DNA of 25,732 bases from an uncultured Clostridia bacterium (GTDB lineage: Bacteria; Bacillota; Clostridia; TANB77; CAG-508). Positions within the stretch are counted from its first letter, which is position 1. Each line of letters starts with the position of its first letter. The notes below the pieces were generated by a model that ran no database searches, was not told where the DNA came from, and was given only the letters and a program-made list of their open reading frames with translations. Positions 10,065-18,450 of this stretch are shown here, piece by piece. Position numbers and translations under genes: made by a program. The DNA lies in the NCBI GenBank assembly GCA_947589135.1, contig CANPZT010000007.1, positions 1 to 25,732 of the forward strand. Reading direction: 5' to 3'.

Positions 10065-10589
10065 TTGAATAATAATTTTAATTTAGATGAGAATACTATG
10101 AATAATATTAAGAATATGGTGGATAATGGTGACATTTCAGGTGCTCTTTCTCAAATATCTCCAGAAATGATAGAAAATGTTAGTAAAATGATTAATAATC
10201 AGAAAAATTCTAATAATTATAATTCTTCTGATAATTCTAATAACAATTCTAGTAATTTTAATCAAAATAATTTAAATAATAATTCTAGTAGTTCTAATCA
10301 AAATAATTCAAATAATAATTCTAGTAATTTAAATGAAAATACATATAATAATCAAAATACCTCTAATATAGATTTAAATAATATTGACCCAGCAACAATT
10401 ATGAAAATAACTTCTGCTTTTGGAAAAATGAATAATAAAAATGATCCTAGAGCTAACTTACTTTATTCTCTCAAACCTTATCTTAGAGATGGAAGAAAAG
10501 AAAAGCTAGATCAATATGTAAATTTACTAAATATTACTAAAGTTGCTGATATTTTAAAAGATGATAAAAAGGAGAACAGGAATGGTTAG
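10065..10589 (+). CDS. Asn/Ser-rich protein with a conserved-looking C-terminal helix domain, function unknown
   Basis: This 174-residue protein is soluble, with no signal peptide or membrane segment. The N-terminal 40 residues (MNNIKNMVDNGDISGALSQI) look helical. Residues about 45-105 are almost only Asn, Ser and Gln, and include three 12-residue repeats. The C-terminal 70 residues (LLYSLKPYLRDGRKEKLDQY, then KVADIL) resemble a small domain I recall from unannotated clostridial proteins. I start at TTG 10065 because AGAGGTG lies 6 nt upstream; the in-frame GTG at 10056 is inside that site. It overlaps the next gene by 8 nt, so the two are translationally coupled and probably work together. 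A link to sporulation is only suggested by the neighbouring spoIIE. Confidence 0.75.
   Translation: MNNNFNLDENTMNNIKNMVDNGDISGALSQISPEMIENVSKMINNQKNSNNYNSSDNSNNNSSNFNQNNLNNNSSSSNQNNSNNNSSNLNENTYNNQNTSNIDLNNIDPATIMKITSAFGKMNNKNDPRANLLYSLKPYLRDGRKEKLDQYVNLLNITKVADILKDDKKENRNG
10242..10349 (+). repeat. 36-bp tandem repeat, three units, inside the Asn-rich gene
   Basis: Units 10242-10277, 10278-10313 and 10314-10349 encode NNSSNFNQNNLN, NNSSSSNQNNSN and NNSSNLNENTYN. The unit length is a multiple of three, so copy number can change without breaking the frame. Confidence 0.8.
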
Positions 10590-10965
10590 GTTTCCTTATT
10601 GGGGATTTCCCTTTCAGTATCCTTACTATAGGTACTATAATAAACAAAATTACATTCAAAATTTAGAAAATATTCAAAAAGAAAAAGAGACACTAAAACA
10701 ACAAACAGAAGAGGAAACCTCTTCTGTTAAATTTAAGACAAGTTCATCACAATATAGAAATCATCATTCAAGAGTTAATTATTCGTTACCAATTACAATC
10801 CATTTTGATAATTTTTCTAATTCTGATAATCCTATTTTAGAACTATTTGGAATTAAGCTATATTTAGACGATATTATAATTTTATGTCTACTTTTTCTTT
10901 TATACAAAGAAGATGTGAAAGATGAAATGTTATTTATTGCATTAATTTTACTATTATTAACTTAA
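10582..10965 (+). CDS. Small protein with Tyr/Pro-rich N-terminus and hydrophobic C-terminus, function unknown
   Basis: This is a 127-residue protein. It begins MVRFPYWGFPFQYPYYRYYN, has a charged Lys/Glu/Gln stretch at about 25-50, and ends in two hydrophobic segments (YLDDIIILCLLFLLY and MLFIALILLLL) joined by an acidic KEDVKDE link. That ending is a pattern I recall from conserved unannotated Clostridia proteins next to the Asn-rich type; I cannot name a function. The ATG at 10582 is preceded by AAGGAG with a 7-nt spacer. The longer in-frame start at 10561 would put that site inside the gene. The first 8 nt overlap the end of the upstream gene. It is followed by a 66-nt gap converging on minC with no strong terminator, only weak AT-rich symmetry. 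Confidence 0.75.
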   Translation: MVRFPYWGFPFQYPYYRYYNKQNYIQNLENIQKEKETLKQQTEEETSSVKFKTSSSQYRNHHSRVNYSLPITIHFDNFSNSDNPILELFGIKLYLDDIIILCLLFLLYKEDVKDEMLFIALILLLLT

Positions 10966-11031
10966 AATAAACTAATATTTAAATTAAATTTTAATCTAAT
11001 TTAGTTGAAATTTTATTGGCTGTATATAAAA

Positions 11032-11643
11032 TTATTCTATTACGATTTTATCTTCTACTACACTTACATATGATTGCTTATGCATAGGTTCTTCATCTCT
11101 ATCAATTTCTTTTACAATATTAGCAATTCTAATCTGAACTGTATCAATCAAACCTGCTGCAATGATAGCTTGTGTATTTCCTTTAGCTCCAGCATGAGCT
11201 AACCCCCTTAAAGAACCAAGTACAATAATATTGTCAGAAGCAATTACTTCTGCTCCCGAATTTACATCGCCAATAATTACTATACTTCCTTCTGCTTCAA
11301 TCTTTTGTCCTGAACGCAAAGAACCTCTATGAAACTTAGTTTCTGATACAGCAATGTCTTTTTCAAAAGTTCTTTTAATTCCATGTAATCCCAAAGTTTT
11401 TGGCATATCAAAGTCAATCTCAACATCAATTTTTTCTTTAATTATAGCTTGGATTTCGTCTATTTCTTTATTTTTCAACACTTTTCCTGTAACATTGATT
11501 GGAGTTTTTTCATCTTTATATAATTTTTTTAATTCAGGCAACTTTTTCTTTAAACATTCTATTATTTCTTCATGTTCAACATTATCATTTAGTTTTATTA
11601 CTATTTTATCCTTCTTTAAATTAATACTAACACAATTTTTCAT
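11032..11643 (-). CDS. minC: Septum site-determining protein MinC
   Basis: MinC inhibits FtsZ assembly away from midcell, normally with MinD. The 203-residue product has the N-terminal domain (about 1-95, ending in the IDFDMPKTLGLHGIK region). After a short linker comes the C-terminal beta-helix domain with its family signatures RSGQKIEAEGSIVIIGDVNSGAEV, shown here as RSGQKIEAEGSIV then IIGDVNSGAEV, followed by LGSLRGLAHAGAKGN and IIAAGLIDTVQIRIA. The ATG at 11643 follows AGGAAGG. The longer reading frame to 11715 runs into the palindromic element and is not credible. It is the last gene of the mre cluster, but the usual minD and minE do not follow; two plus-strand genes converge on it instead. 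Confidence 0.92.
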   Translation of the reverse strand: MKNCVSINLKKDKIVIKLNDNVEHEEIIECLKKKLPELKKLYKDEKTPINVTGKVLKNKEIDEIQAIIKEKIDVEIDFDMPKTLGLHGIKRTFEKDIAVSETKFHRGSLRSGQKIEAEGSIVIIGDVNSGAEVIASDNIIVLGSLRGLAHAGAKGNTQAIIAAGLIDTVQIRIANIVKEIDRDEEPMHKQSYVSVVEDKIVIE

Positions 11644-11674
11644 TTTTACATCCTTCCTCTTTTCTAAACTACTT

Positions 11675-11799
11675 AGGTTGCCAAGGTTGCCAATGGTTCC
11701 GGGTTTAAATGGCAACTTTTCTTTAAATAATTATATTTTTTATTAGTTTAAATGTATGTTGCCATTTAAACCCGGAACCATTGGCAACCCTGGCAACCT
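11675..11799. repeat. 42-bp palindromic element between mrdA and minC
   Basis: Arms 11675-11716 and 11758-11799 are inverted copies with one mismatch and a 41-nt AT-rich loop. The arms are far richer in G+C than their surroundings and are built from iterated GGTTGCCAA-like units plus ATGGTTCCGGGTTTAAATGG; the right side carries an extra copy of the iterated unit to 11806. The mismatch is a G-U pair in the minus-strand RNA. The element begins 6 nt after the mrdA stop and ends just before the minC ribosome binding site. No U-run follows, so it is not a standard terminator. Confidence 0.85.
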
Positions 11800-11805
11800 T
11801 GGCAA

Positions 11806-13920
11806 CTATTGCATCATTTCTATATATGGTGTTACACTCATGTTTTCTTCTATATTTTGTGTATTCATTCCAAAATATTCTGCCATAATATCTCTTACTA
11901 CTTCTGCTGTATAATTTCCATGCCCTCCATTTTCTACCATAACTACAATTGCTATTTCTGGGTTTTCAAATGGTGCAAATCCAACAAACCATGCATGTAC
12001 TTGATTATTTGGTGCTTCAGCAGATCCTGTTTTTCCTCCTACACTAATATTAAAATCTCTAAATCTAACATATGCTGTTCCACCTGTATCACTTGTAACT
12101 GATTTCATACCTTGTAATACTGCATTTAAATAATTTTGATTTATTTGTAATTCCTCATCTGTATCTTCTTCTAATCCTAATTTTTTATTAACAAATTTAT
12201 TTATTTCTTCTCTTGATGCTTCCGAACCATCTGAATTTCTAATTGTTTTTATAATACTTACATCTATTTTGTGTCCGCCATTAGCAAGCATACTAATGTA
12301 TCTTGCCATCTGTAATGGACTAAACTCATTATCTCCTTGTCCTATTGCAGCATTTAATGTATTTCCAGGATTCCAGTTTGGATCATCTGGATGCATTTGT
12401 TGTTTAGCTTCTTTACTTGCTAATACTCCTGCTGTTTCTCCTTGTAGTTCTATTCCTGTTTTTGTACCTAAACCAAAATATTTCGCAAATTCTGCCAATT
12501 TATCTATTCCCATTCTATCACCAGTTTCATAAAAGAAGAAGTTACATGATTTTTCAATTGCATCTGATACATTTAAAGATCCATGTCCTCTATGATAATC
12601 TGTATAATACCAACAATTCATTGAAATACCATATTTTCTATATACTCCAGTATCATTAATTCTAGTATTTAAATTAATTACTCCTGATTCTAAACCAGCT
12701 ATCGCTGTTATCATTTTAAATGTTGAACCTGGTGAATATGAATTTTGAATTGTTTTGTCTACTAATGGTTTAGCTTGATTATTAATATAGTTATTCCAAG
12801 ATTCTGTACTAATTCCACCAACAAAATCTTCTGGATTATAATTAGGATAACTTGCCATTGCTAATACTTCTCCTGAATTTACATTCATTACTACACAAGC
12901 TCCTGCTTTTGCGTCATAAGCTTTTCCAAAACCTCCACTGGCTATTTTTTGAATATTTGTAGCCAAAGCATTTTCAGCTATATTTTGTAAATTTGCATCA
13001 ATTGTTAAAACTACATCTGATCCTGCAATTGCTTCTTTTGATACATATTCTGCAGTTGTTGTTCCGTCAACAGCCATATCAATTTGTTTTGTACCATTTT
13101 TTCCTTTTAAATATTCTTCAAATACATATTCTATACCTGTTTTTCCTATTATATCATTACTACGATATGTATTCTTTCTTGATTCATATTCTTCACTATT
13201 AATCCTTCCAGCATATCCTAAAATATGGGAAGCTAAACTTCCTGATGTATATTGCCTTACTGGCTGAACTACTATATTTATACCTGCAAATTTATCTGAA
13301 CTTTCACTAAATTCTGCAACTGCTTCTCTTGATATATTATCAGCTATAGTAACTGCCTTTGTACTGCTATACCCCTTCTTTGCTACTTCATATCTAATTG
13401 TCATTATTTTTCTTGTTTCTTGTAAGTCATTATTTTGTATTTTATACTTACTTTTTAATTTATAAAAAGCTTCTTCTGCTGAAATATCTTTTGGTAAATT
13501 ATTATCTTTTTTCCATTTTTCTAATTCATTTTCTGATATTTTAAATTCAAATGGTTCAACACTAATTGGCAGAGAATCAACATATGTTAAATTATTTTTT
13601 TCTAATACATTTATCATATTTAAAATTGCTTGGTTTAACATTTCTGTATCTACTTTGCTTTTATACATTTCTAACGAAAATTCTATTTTTGAACTAACTA
13701 GTGCTGCTCCTGTTTTATCTAATATTGCTCCTCTCGATGCCTCTAAAATACTTTCTCTTGTAAGTCTTGTATTTGATTCCTCTCTATATTCTGCTCCATG
13801 AACAATTTGAAGGTTAAATAGTCTAGCAATCAATACAATTCCTATTATATAAATGCACACTGTTAAAATATTAAATCTTAAATTAATATTACTTTTACTT
13901 TTGCTTCTATTTTTTGCCAA
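11806..13920 (-). CDS. mrdA: Penicillin-binding protein 2, cell-elongation peptidoglycan transpeptidase
   Basis: This class B PBP crosslinks peptidoglycan in the elongasome with MreBCD and RodA. The 704 residues comprise a basic cytoplasmic tail, one membrane segment (about 16-36), the pedestal domain with RGAILDKTG near 63-71, and the transpeptidase domain. Catalytic motifs are intact: S399-T-F-K402, S458-C-N460 and K630-T-G632. The start is TTG 13920 behind GAAGGTGA. It lies 15 nt after mreD in the same direction. At 12220-12226 the gene contains TTCGGAA in another phase with no frame break, a useful control for the mreB frameshift site. Length is typical of clostridial PBP2. Confidence 0.95.
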   Translation of the reverse strand: MAKNRSKSKSNINLRFNILTVCIYIIGIVLIARLFNLQIVHGAEYREESNTRLTRESILEASRGAILDKTGAALVSSKIEFSLEMYKSKVDTEMLNQAILNMINVLEKNNLTYVDSLPISVEPFEFKISENELEKWKKDNNLPKDISAEEAFYKLKSKYKIQNNDLQETRKIMTIRYEVAKKGYSSTKAVTIADNISREAVAEFSESSDKFAGINIVVQPVRQYTSGSLASHILGYAGRINSEEYESRKNTYRSNDIIGKTGIEYVFEEYLKGKNGTKQIDMAVDGTTTAEYVSKEAIAGSDVVLTIDANLQNIAENALATNIQKIASGGFGKAYDAKAGACVVMNVNSGEVLAMASYPNYNPEDFVGGISTESWNNYINNQAKPLVDKTIQNSYSPGSTFKMITAIAGLESGVINLNTRINDTGVYRKYGISMNCWYYTDYHRGHGSLNVSDAIEKSCNFFFYETGDRMGIDKLAEFAKYFGLGTKTGIELQGETAGVLASKEAKQQMHPDDPNWNPGNTLNAAIGQGDNEFSPLQMARYISMLANGGHKIDVSIIKTIRNSDGSEASREEINKFVNKKLGLEEDTDEELQINQNYLNAVLQGMKSVTSDTGGTAYVRFRDFNISVGGKTGSAEAPNNQVHAWFVGFAPFENPEIAIVVMVENGGHGNYTAEVVRDIMAEYFGMNTQNIEENMSVTPYIEMMQ

Positions 13921-13935
13921 ACTTTCACCTTCTTT

Positions 13936-14469
13936 TTAAAAATATCTTGTTAGTATTTTATTTCCTTTATATTCATGCTCTATGTAATATCCTAATTTTT
14001 GTATAATAGGATATAGAATAATAGTTAAAAGTATATTATATAATGTTTCTAAAGCAAGTATTCTTATAAAGTTTATTATCTCTATACTATTTGAAGTAAG
14101 AAGATATTTTAAAAAATAATTACTTATTTCAAAAATAATTGTTGTACCAAATACCATAAACATAATTGTCATTCTACTATCTTTAGAAAAGTTTTTATCA
14201 AAAGTTCCTGATAAGAATCCAATTGCTCCTAAACACAATGCATATATTCCTATTCTTGTTCCAATAATAAAATCTAATAATATTCCTAGTACAATTCCAT
14301 AGATTGTTCCTATTGTTCTACTTGCAAATAGTCCTATAAATAAAACCAATATAACAAATAAATTCGGCATAACACCTGCTATATTAAACCAATTAAAGAA
14401 ATTTGATTGTAAAATATAAATGCAAAAAGCAATTATTATAAGAATAATATTTATAATTGTTTTTTTCAA
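13936..14469 (-). CDS. mreD: Rod shape-determining membrane protein MreD
   Basis: MreD is an integral membrane part of the elongasome between MreC and PBP2. The 177-residue product is almost wholly hydrophobic, with five or six membrane segments and the family pattern MPNLFVILVLFIGLFASRT near the first third, then GIVLGILLDF. I start at TTG 14469 because AGAGAGGTG sits 6 nt upstream; the GTG at 14478, which would add three residues, is part of that site. It follows mreC after 25 nt and precedes mrdA. Sequence conservation of MreD is low, so the call rests on topology, length and position. Confidence 0.9.
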   Translation of the reverse strand: MKKTIINIILIIIAFCIYILQSNFFNWFNIAGVMPNLFVILVLFIGLFASRTIGTIYGIVLGILLDFIIGTRIGIYALCLGAIGFLSGTFDKNFSKDSRMTIMFMVFGTTIIFEISNYFLKYLLTSNSIEIINFIRILALETLYNILLTIILYPIIQKLGYYIEHEYKGNKILTRYF

Positions 14470-14494
14470 TTGGTTCACCTCTCTAATTTAAATT

Positions 14495-15310
14495 TTATTG
14501 ATTTGTAATAACTAGCACAGAATTTAATTTATTAAAATCTACTGCTGTATCTATTACAGCATATCTATCTGTCATATTTTGAGTATTTGTTACTTTTTTA
14601 ACAGTACCAATATGAATTCCCTTTGGATAAATGCCACCTAAACCGGATGTTTCAATACTATCTCCTTGTATAATATTCGCATCTGTTGGAATATACATAG
14701 CTCTTAAAGAAGATGTTTCATCTAGAGTTCCTTTACACACTATTGACTCTTTTGTTGTGCTCATCATACAACTAACTGAGCTTGCTGTGTCTATAATTGT
14801 TTGTACTTTTGCTGTTGAGTCTGTAACAGATACAACATGTCCTACTAAACCTTCGTCACCTATTACAGTCATATTCTCTTCTACTCCATCTTTTTTACCT
14901 ATATTAATTATAATAGTTTTAGAATAATTACTAATGTCTTTATTAATTACATATCCTGGTATTGTTTTATATTCTCCATATTTCTCTGTTAAATTCAAGT
15001 ATTCTTTTAATGTTTCATTTTGTGTCTTAATATTTTCTAACTCTCTTAAAGATTGTTCTAATTGACTATTTTTGTCCTTTAATTGCTTATTTTCTTCTTT
15101 TAAATTATTTATATCTGTAAAAAATGTATTGTTTCCTGCCATTTTGTTTTTTAAATAAGTTAATCCATTTTGAATTGGCATTACTAAATTACTTGCAATA
15201 TTTTCTAAAAAAGAAGAACCTTTTTCACCATTTGAAAAAATGACTATTAATATTAAAATGATAATTGTTATAATAATTCCTATTATTCCACTTTTTCTAC
15301 TTTTATACAT
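14495..15310 (-). CDS. mreC: Rod shape-determining protein MreC
   Basis: MreC is a membrane-anchored scaffold outside the cytoplasm that links MreB to PBP2. The 271 residues include a basic N-terminus, one membrane segment (about 9-26), a coiled coil at about 66-105 (NLKEENKQLKDKNSQLEQSL) and the two beta-barrel domains with VINKDISNYSKTIIINIGK, GLVGHV and GIYPKGIHIG. The ATG follows TTAGGAGT with a short spacer. It lies 16 nt from the end of mreB and 25 nt from mreD, in one operon. Confidence 0.95.
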   Translation of the reverse strand: MYKSRKSGIIGIIITIIILILIVIFSNGEKGSSFLENIASNLVMPIQNGLTYLKNKMAGNNTFFTDINNLKEENKQLKDKNSQLEQSLRELENIKTQNETLKEYLNLTEKYGEYKTIPGYVINKDISNYSKTIIINIGKKDGVEENMTVIGDEGLVGHVVSVTDSTAKVQTIIDTASSVSCMMSTTKESIVCKGTLDETSSLRAMYIPTDANIIQGDSIETSGLGGIYPKGIHIGTVKKVTNTQNMTDRYAVIDTAVDFNKLNSVLVITNQ

Positions 15311-15326
15311 TTTTTACTCCTAACTT

Positions 15327-16359
15327 CTATCTTCTTTTCCTTGCATTTACTAATACTGTTTTTAATCTTTCTAAATCTTCTAGTGTTTTACCAGTTCCTC
15401 TTACTACACAATCTAATGGCTCTTCTGCTACGTAAACTGGCATTCCTGTCTCCAAGCTTAATAATTTATCTAAATTTTGAATCATAGCTCCTCCACCAGC
15501 AAGGATAATTCCTTTTTCCATAATATCAGAGGCAAGTTCAGGTGGAGTTTTCTCTAGTGTTAATTTCACAATGTCTACAATTTTTGTAATTGATTCTTTC
15601 ATTGCTTCTTCTACTTGTGTAGATGTAATTGTTACATTTTTAGGTAGTCCTGTACTCAAATCTCTTCCTCTTATTTCCATAGACATTTCTGTCATAAGTG
15701 GCATTGCACATCCTATTTGCATTTTAATTTGTTCTGCCGTTGTTTCTCCAACTGCTAAATTCATTTCTTTCTTTATATAATTAACAATATCTTCATCTAA
15801 TTCGTCTCCTGCTACTCTTAAAGAATGACTAACTACAATTCCACCTAATGATATTACTGCTACTTCTGTTGTTCCTCCTCCAATATCAACAACAATATTT
15901 CCACTTGGCTCTCCTACATCTAATGATGCACCTATTGCTGCTGCCATTGGCTCTTCTATTAAATAAACCTCTTTTGCACCTGCTTGAATTACAGATTCTT
16001 CTACTGCTCTTTCTTCTACTTCGGTAATTCCAGAAGGCACACCTACTACTACTCTTGGCCTTCCTACTTTATATCTTTTAGATACTTTGTAGATTAAATT
16101 TTTTAGCATTAATTGTGTAGCTGTAAAGTCAGCAATAACTCCATCTTTTAACGGTCTAATTGCTCTAATTTGTTCAGGGGTTCTTCCGAAGCATTTCTTT
16201 TGCTTCATTTCCTGTTGCTACAATATTTCCTGTTTTTATGTCAATAGCAACAACTGATGGCTCTTTCAATATAATACCCTTTCCTTTTATTGTTACTAAA
16301 ATATTGGCTGTTCCTAAATCAATTCCTATATCTTTTGAACCAAATGTAAATAATTTCAT
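15327..16359 (-). CDS. mreB: Rod shape-determining actin homologue MreB, interrupted by a +1 frameshift at a CGG codon
   Basis: MreB is the ATP-binding actin-like filament that guides lateral wall synthesis. Two overlapping frames make one complete protein. Frame 1 runs from ATG 16359 (AAGGAAAG upstream) through DIGIDLGTAN and EAKEMLR, then stops at 16174. Frame 2 carries GRTPEQIRAIRPLKDG, the phosphate loop GGGTTEVAVISLGG and GGGAMI, to the stop at 15327. Skipping one base (16188) in CTT-CGG-AAG gives EAKEML-GRTPEQI, the family consensus, and a 343-residue protein of normal length with no other damage. The alternatives are a real loss of function, a sequencing error, or recoding; the last is favoured because the same CGG-to-GGA break recurs in two other genes. 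It lies downstream of radC and upstream of mreC. Confidence 0.9.
16186..16191 (-). other. Candidate +1 frameshift site CTT-CGG-A in mreB
   Basis: The zero frame reads CTT (16191-16189), CGG (16188-16186), AAG, AAC, CCC, TGA. Reading GGA from 16187 restores the conserved Gly-Arg-Thr-Pro. CGG would be a very rare codon in DNA this AT-rich. No strong Shine-Dalgarno-like stimulator is visible just upstream. Confidence 0.6.
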
Positions 16360-16447
16360 TTTTTCACTTTCCTTTCTTAAACTAGGATTTTGCTTTTCTA
16401 ATTTCAAATTGTTTTCTTATTCTTTCATATTATTTTAATCTTCCAAT

Positions 16448-17149
16448 TTAGACTTTTTTATTAATTATTTCTGAAAAAATACTAGTATAATTCATATCTC
16501 CAATTACTAAATGATCTAATAATTGTATATCAAATATTAACGCACTTTCATATAATTGGTTTGTAAAAAATATGTCTTGTTCACTTGGTGTAGAATCTCC
16601 ACTAGGATGATTATGTGCTAATATAATTTTTGGTGCTTTCATAATAATTGGTTCGACTAAAATATCTTTAATTGACAAATTTGCAAAATTACTTCCACCA
16701 TAAGCAATATTTTTCATCTTTAGAATTTGATTTTTACTATCTAAAACAACGATTTTTGCAATTTCTCTTTTTTCAAAACGAAATTCATTCATTAATATTT
16801 TTGCTAAATCATATGGTTCTTTTACAATAACTTTTTTATAATTTGATGGTTTAGACATTCTAAGACTTAGTTCACAAACTGCTTTTAGCTGAATTGCTTT
16901 TACTTTTCCAATTCCTTTTATTTGCATAAACTCTTCTAGTGATAATTGATGTAAAAAATTCAGATTATCCATTTTTGTATCATTTAAATTTAATATTTTT
17001 TGTGCTATTTGTACTGATGTTTCTTCTTTTGTTCCTGATTTAATAATAATTGCTAATAGCTCAGCATTTGATAAACTTTTTTCTCCATATAGTTCTAATT
17101 TTTCATATGGTCTTTCTGTCTCTGGTAATTCTTTTATTTTAACAGACAA
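16448..17149 (-). CDS. radC: RadC-family JAMM domain protein
   Basis: The 233-residue product has the N-terminal helix-hairpin-helix region (LSLEEFMQIKGIGKVKAIQL) and the C-terminal metal-binding JAMM domain with HNHPSGDSTPSEQD (H179, H181, D192). The name comes from an old link to DNA repair; the real biochemical role of the family is unsettled. The start is TTG 17149 with GGAAG 6 nt upstream. It sits between a DUF4321 gene and mreB, the standard clostridial order for this cluster, and is probably co-transcribed with them. Confidence 0.93.
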   Translation of the reverse strand: MSVKIKELPETERPYEKLELYGEKSLSNAELLAIIIKSGTKEETSVQIAQKILNLNDTKMDNLNFLHQLSLEEFMQIKGIGKVKAIQLKAVCELSLRMSKPSNYKKVIVKEPYDLAKILMNEFRFEKREIAKIVVLDSKNQILKMKNIAYGGSNFANLSIKDILVEPIIMKAPKIILAHNHPSGDSTPSEQDIFFTNQLYESALIFDIQLLDHLVIGDMNYTSIFSEIINKKV

Positions 17150-17209
17150 AATATTCTTCCTTTCCTTATTATTTTATTGCCCCTATTTTGCCTTTTCATA
17201 CATAATTTA

Positions 17210-17467
17210 TTATATTTTCTTATAAATAAAAATAGCTAGTACCATACCTATAATGCTTGATATACTTATCTTAAACATCATGGCAAATGTAATGCTTAAA
17301 ACATTTAAGTCTAATGTTATGGGATTTTGTAATCCGAAGCTTTGACTATATGATAACCACCATAACCAATTTACTCTTGATGCTAATTCTCCTAGCAATC
17401 CTCCTACTACTAATCCTGATAGAATAAATATTAATAAAATCCATATATTTTTTTCTCTTGTAGCCAT
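17210..17467 (-). CDS. DUF4321 family membrane protein
   Basis: This 85-residue protein has two hydrophobic segments (about 8-28 and 58-80) flanking a loop with GGLLGELASRVNWLWWLSYSQ, shown here as GGLLGELASR and WLWWLSYSQ, and FGLQNPITLDLNVLSITFAM. This is the DUF4321 pattern, a small protein of unknown function often found just before maf/radC/mreB in Clostridia. The ATG follows an ideal AGGAGG site. It is the first gene after the promoter at 17518-17546, so it probably leads the shape operon. No maf gene is present here. Confidence 0.85.
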   Translation of the reverse strand: MATREKNIWILLIFILSGLVVGGLLGELASRVNWLWWLSYSQSFGLQNPITLDLNVLSITFAMMFKISISSIIGMVLAIFIYKKI

Positions 17468-17517
17468 TTAATTCCCTCCTAAAATCATGTTTGTTCCTAC
17501 GGATGATCTATGTGTGT

Positions 17518-17546
17518 ATTATATATTGTATTAGTAAATTTTTCAA
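17518..17546 (-). promoter_or_regulatory. SigA-type promoter of the DUF4321-radC-mre cluster
   Basis: On the minus strand TTGAAA (17546-17541), a 17-nt spacer and a perfect TATAAT (17523-17518) lie about 50 nt before the DUF4321 start. No other promoter of this quality is seen down to minC, which supports one long operon. Confidence 0.65.
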
Positions 17547-17700
17547 GTATAAATAAGAAATTTTTTAATCAACTATTCTTTATTAATTTCACTACCATTC
17601 ATGTCATCTTAAACATAAACATTAATAACTCTTGCAATATTATTTTCATTATGTTATAGTATCATAAATATTTTTAAAATTTATTACCAAAAATTGTGCA

Positions 17701-17729
17701 TTTAAATATAATAATAATAGTAGTATAAT
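17701..17729 (+). promoter_or_regulatory. Possible promoter of mecA
   Basis: TTTAAA (17701-17706), a 17-nt spacer and a perfect TATAAT (17724-17729) lie 31 nt before the ATG. The -35 box matches only four of six bases in very AT-rich DNA. An ideal AAAGGAGG ribosome binding site follows at about 17747-17754. Nothing else is seen between here and the divergent promoter. Confidence 0.45.
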
Positions 17730-17760
17730 ATAATTAGTACTTATCTAAAGGAGGACTTAT

Positions 17761-18405
17761 ATGAAAATTGAAAAACTTACAGAAAATAAAATTCGTGTTA
17801 TTGTAAATCATGATGATTTAACTAAAAATAATATAGATTCTCATTCTCTAATGAATAAGGAATTAAATACACAAAATTTATTTTTAGAAATTTTAGAAAA
17901 AGCAGAAGAAGAATTAGGATTTTATACTGATGGACATAAACTTTTAATAGAAGCATTTTCTTCTACTGATGAAGCAATTGTTTTTACAATTACCAAATAT
18001 CAATCTAAAGAATTTCCTCTTAATAATGATTCTTTAGATATGCCTAAAAAGAAGAAAATTAATGTAAGAAGAAAAACATTAAATTTTACTAATAAACATA
18101 TTATATATGCTTTTAACTCTTTTGATGAGTTCTGTAATTTTTGTACTTGTATTAATCAAATTAGAAATTTTGAAATTGATAGATTTTCAAAAAATATTAC
18201 TCTATTTTTCTATCGCAATACATATTATTTAGTTATTAAAAATATTAACATAAAATATAGAATGGTAAACTCTTTTTATTCTATTGCTTCAGAATTTGGA
18301 AAATTATTATCTCCTTCAAAAAATTTTGAAAGTAAACTTTTTGAATATGGAAAAGTAATTATAAAAAGAAATGCCATCAATATTGGTATTAAATATTTTT
18401 CTTAA
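17761..18405 (+). CDS. mecA: Adaptor protein MecA of the ClpC protease
   Basis: MecA binds substrates and loads them onto ClpCP; in Bacillus it controls ComK and thus competence. The 214 residues show the family N-terminal domain (MKIEKLTENKIRVIVNHDDL and ILEKAEEELGF), a charged linker with PKKKKINVRRK at about 100, and the C-terminal ClpC-binding domain (YAFNSFDEFCNFC, then FYRNTYYLVIK and FGKLLSP). Length is normal. It is a single gene divergent from the shape operon and convergent with the M23 gene, with a shared terminator. No ComK-type substrate is visible in the window. Confidence 0.9.
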   Translation: MKIEKLTENKIRVIVNHDDLTKNNIDSHSLMNKELNTQNLFLEILEKAEEELGFYTDGHKLLIEAFSSTDEAIVFTITKYQSKEFPLNNDSLDMPKKKKINVRRKTLNFTNKHIIYAFNSFDEFCNFCTCINQIRNFEIDRFSKNITLFFYRNTYYLVIKNINIKYRMVNSFYSIASEFGKLLSPSKNFESKLFEYGKVIIKRNAINIGIKYFS

Positions 18406-18450
18406 AAATAGTCTTATGATTTTTAATTATATTAAAAAATATGACATATA

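Noticed and set aside
11675..11799. T-box or other known riboswitch
   Set aside because: No T-box signature or other known aptamer core is visible; the structure is one long palindrome with an AT-rich loop.
15327..16208. mreB C-terminal part as an independent gene starting MKQKKCFGRTP
   Set aside because: The first residues come from the wrong frame upstream of the frame break, no ribosome binding site is present, and the family consensus is continuous only across the shift.
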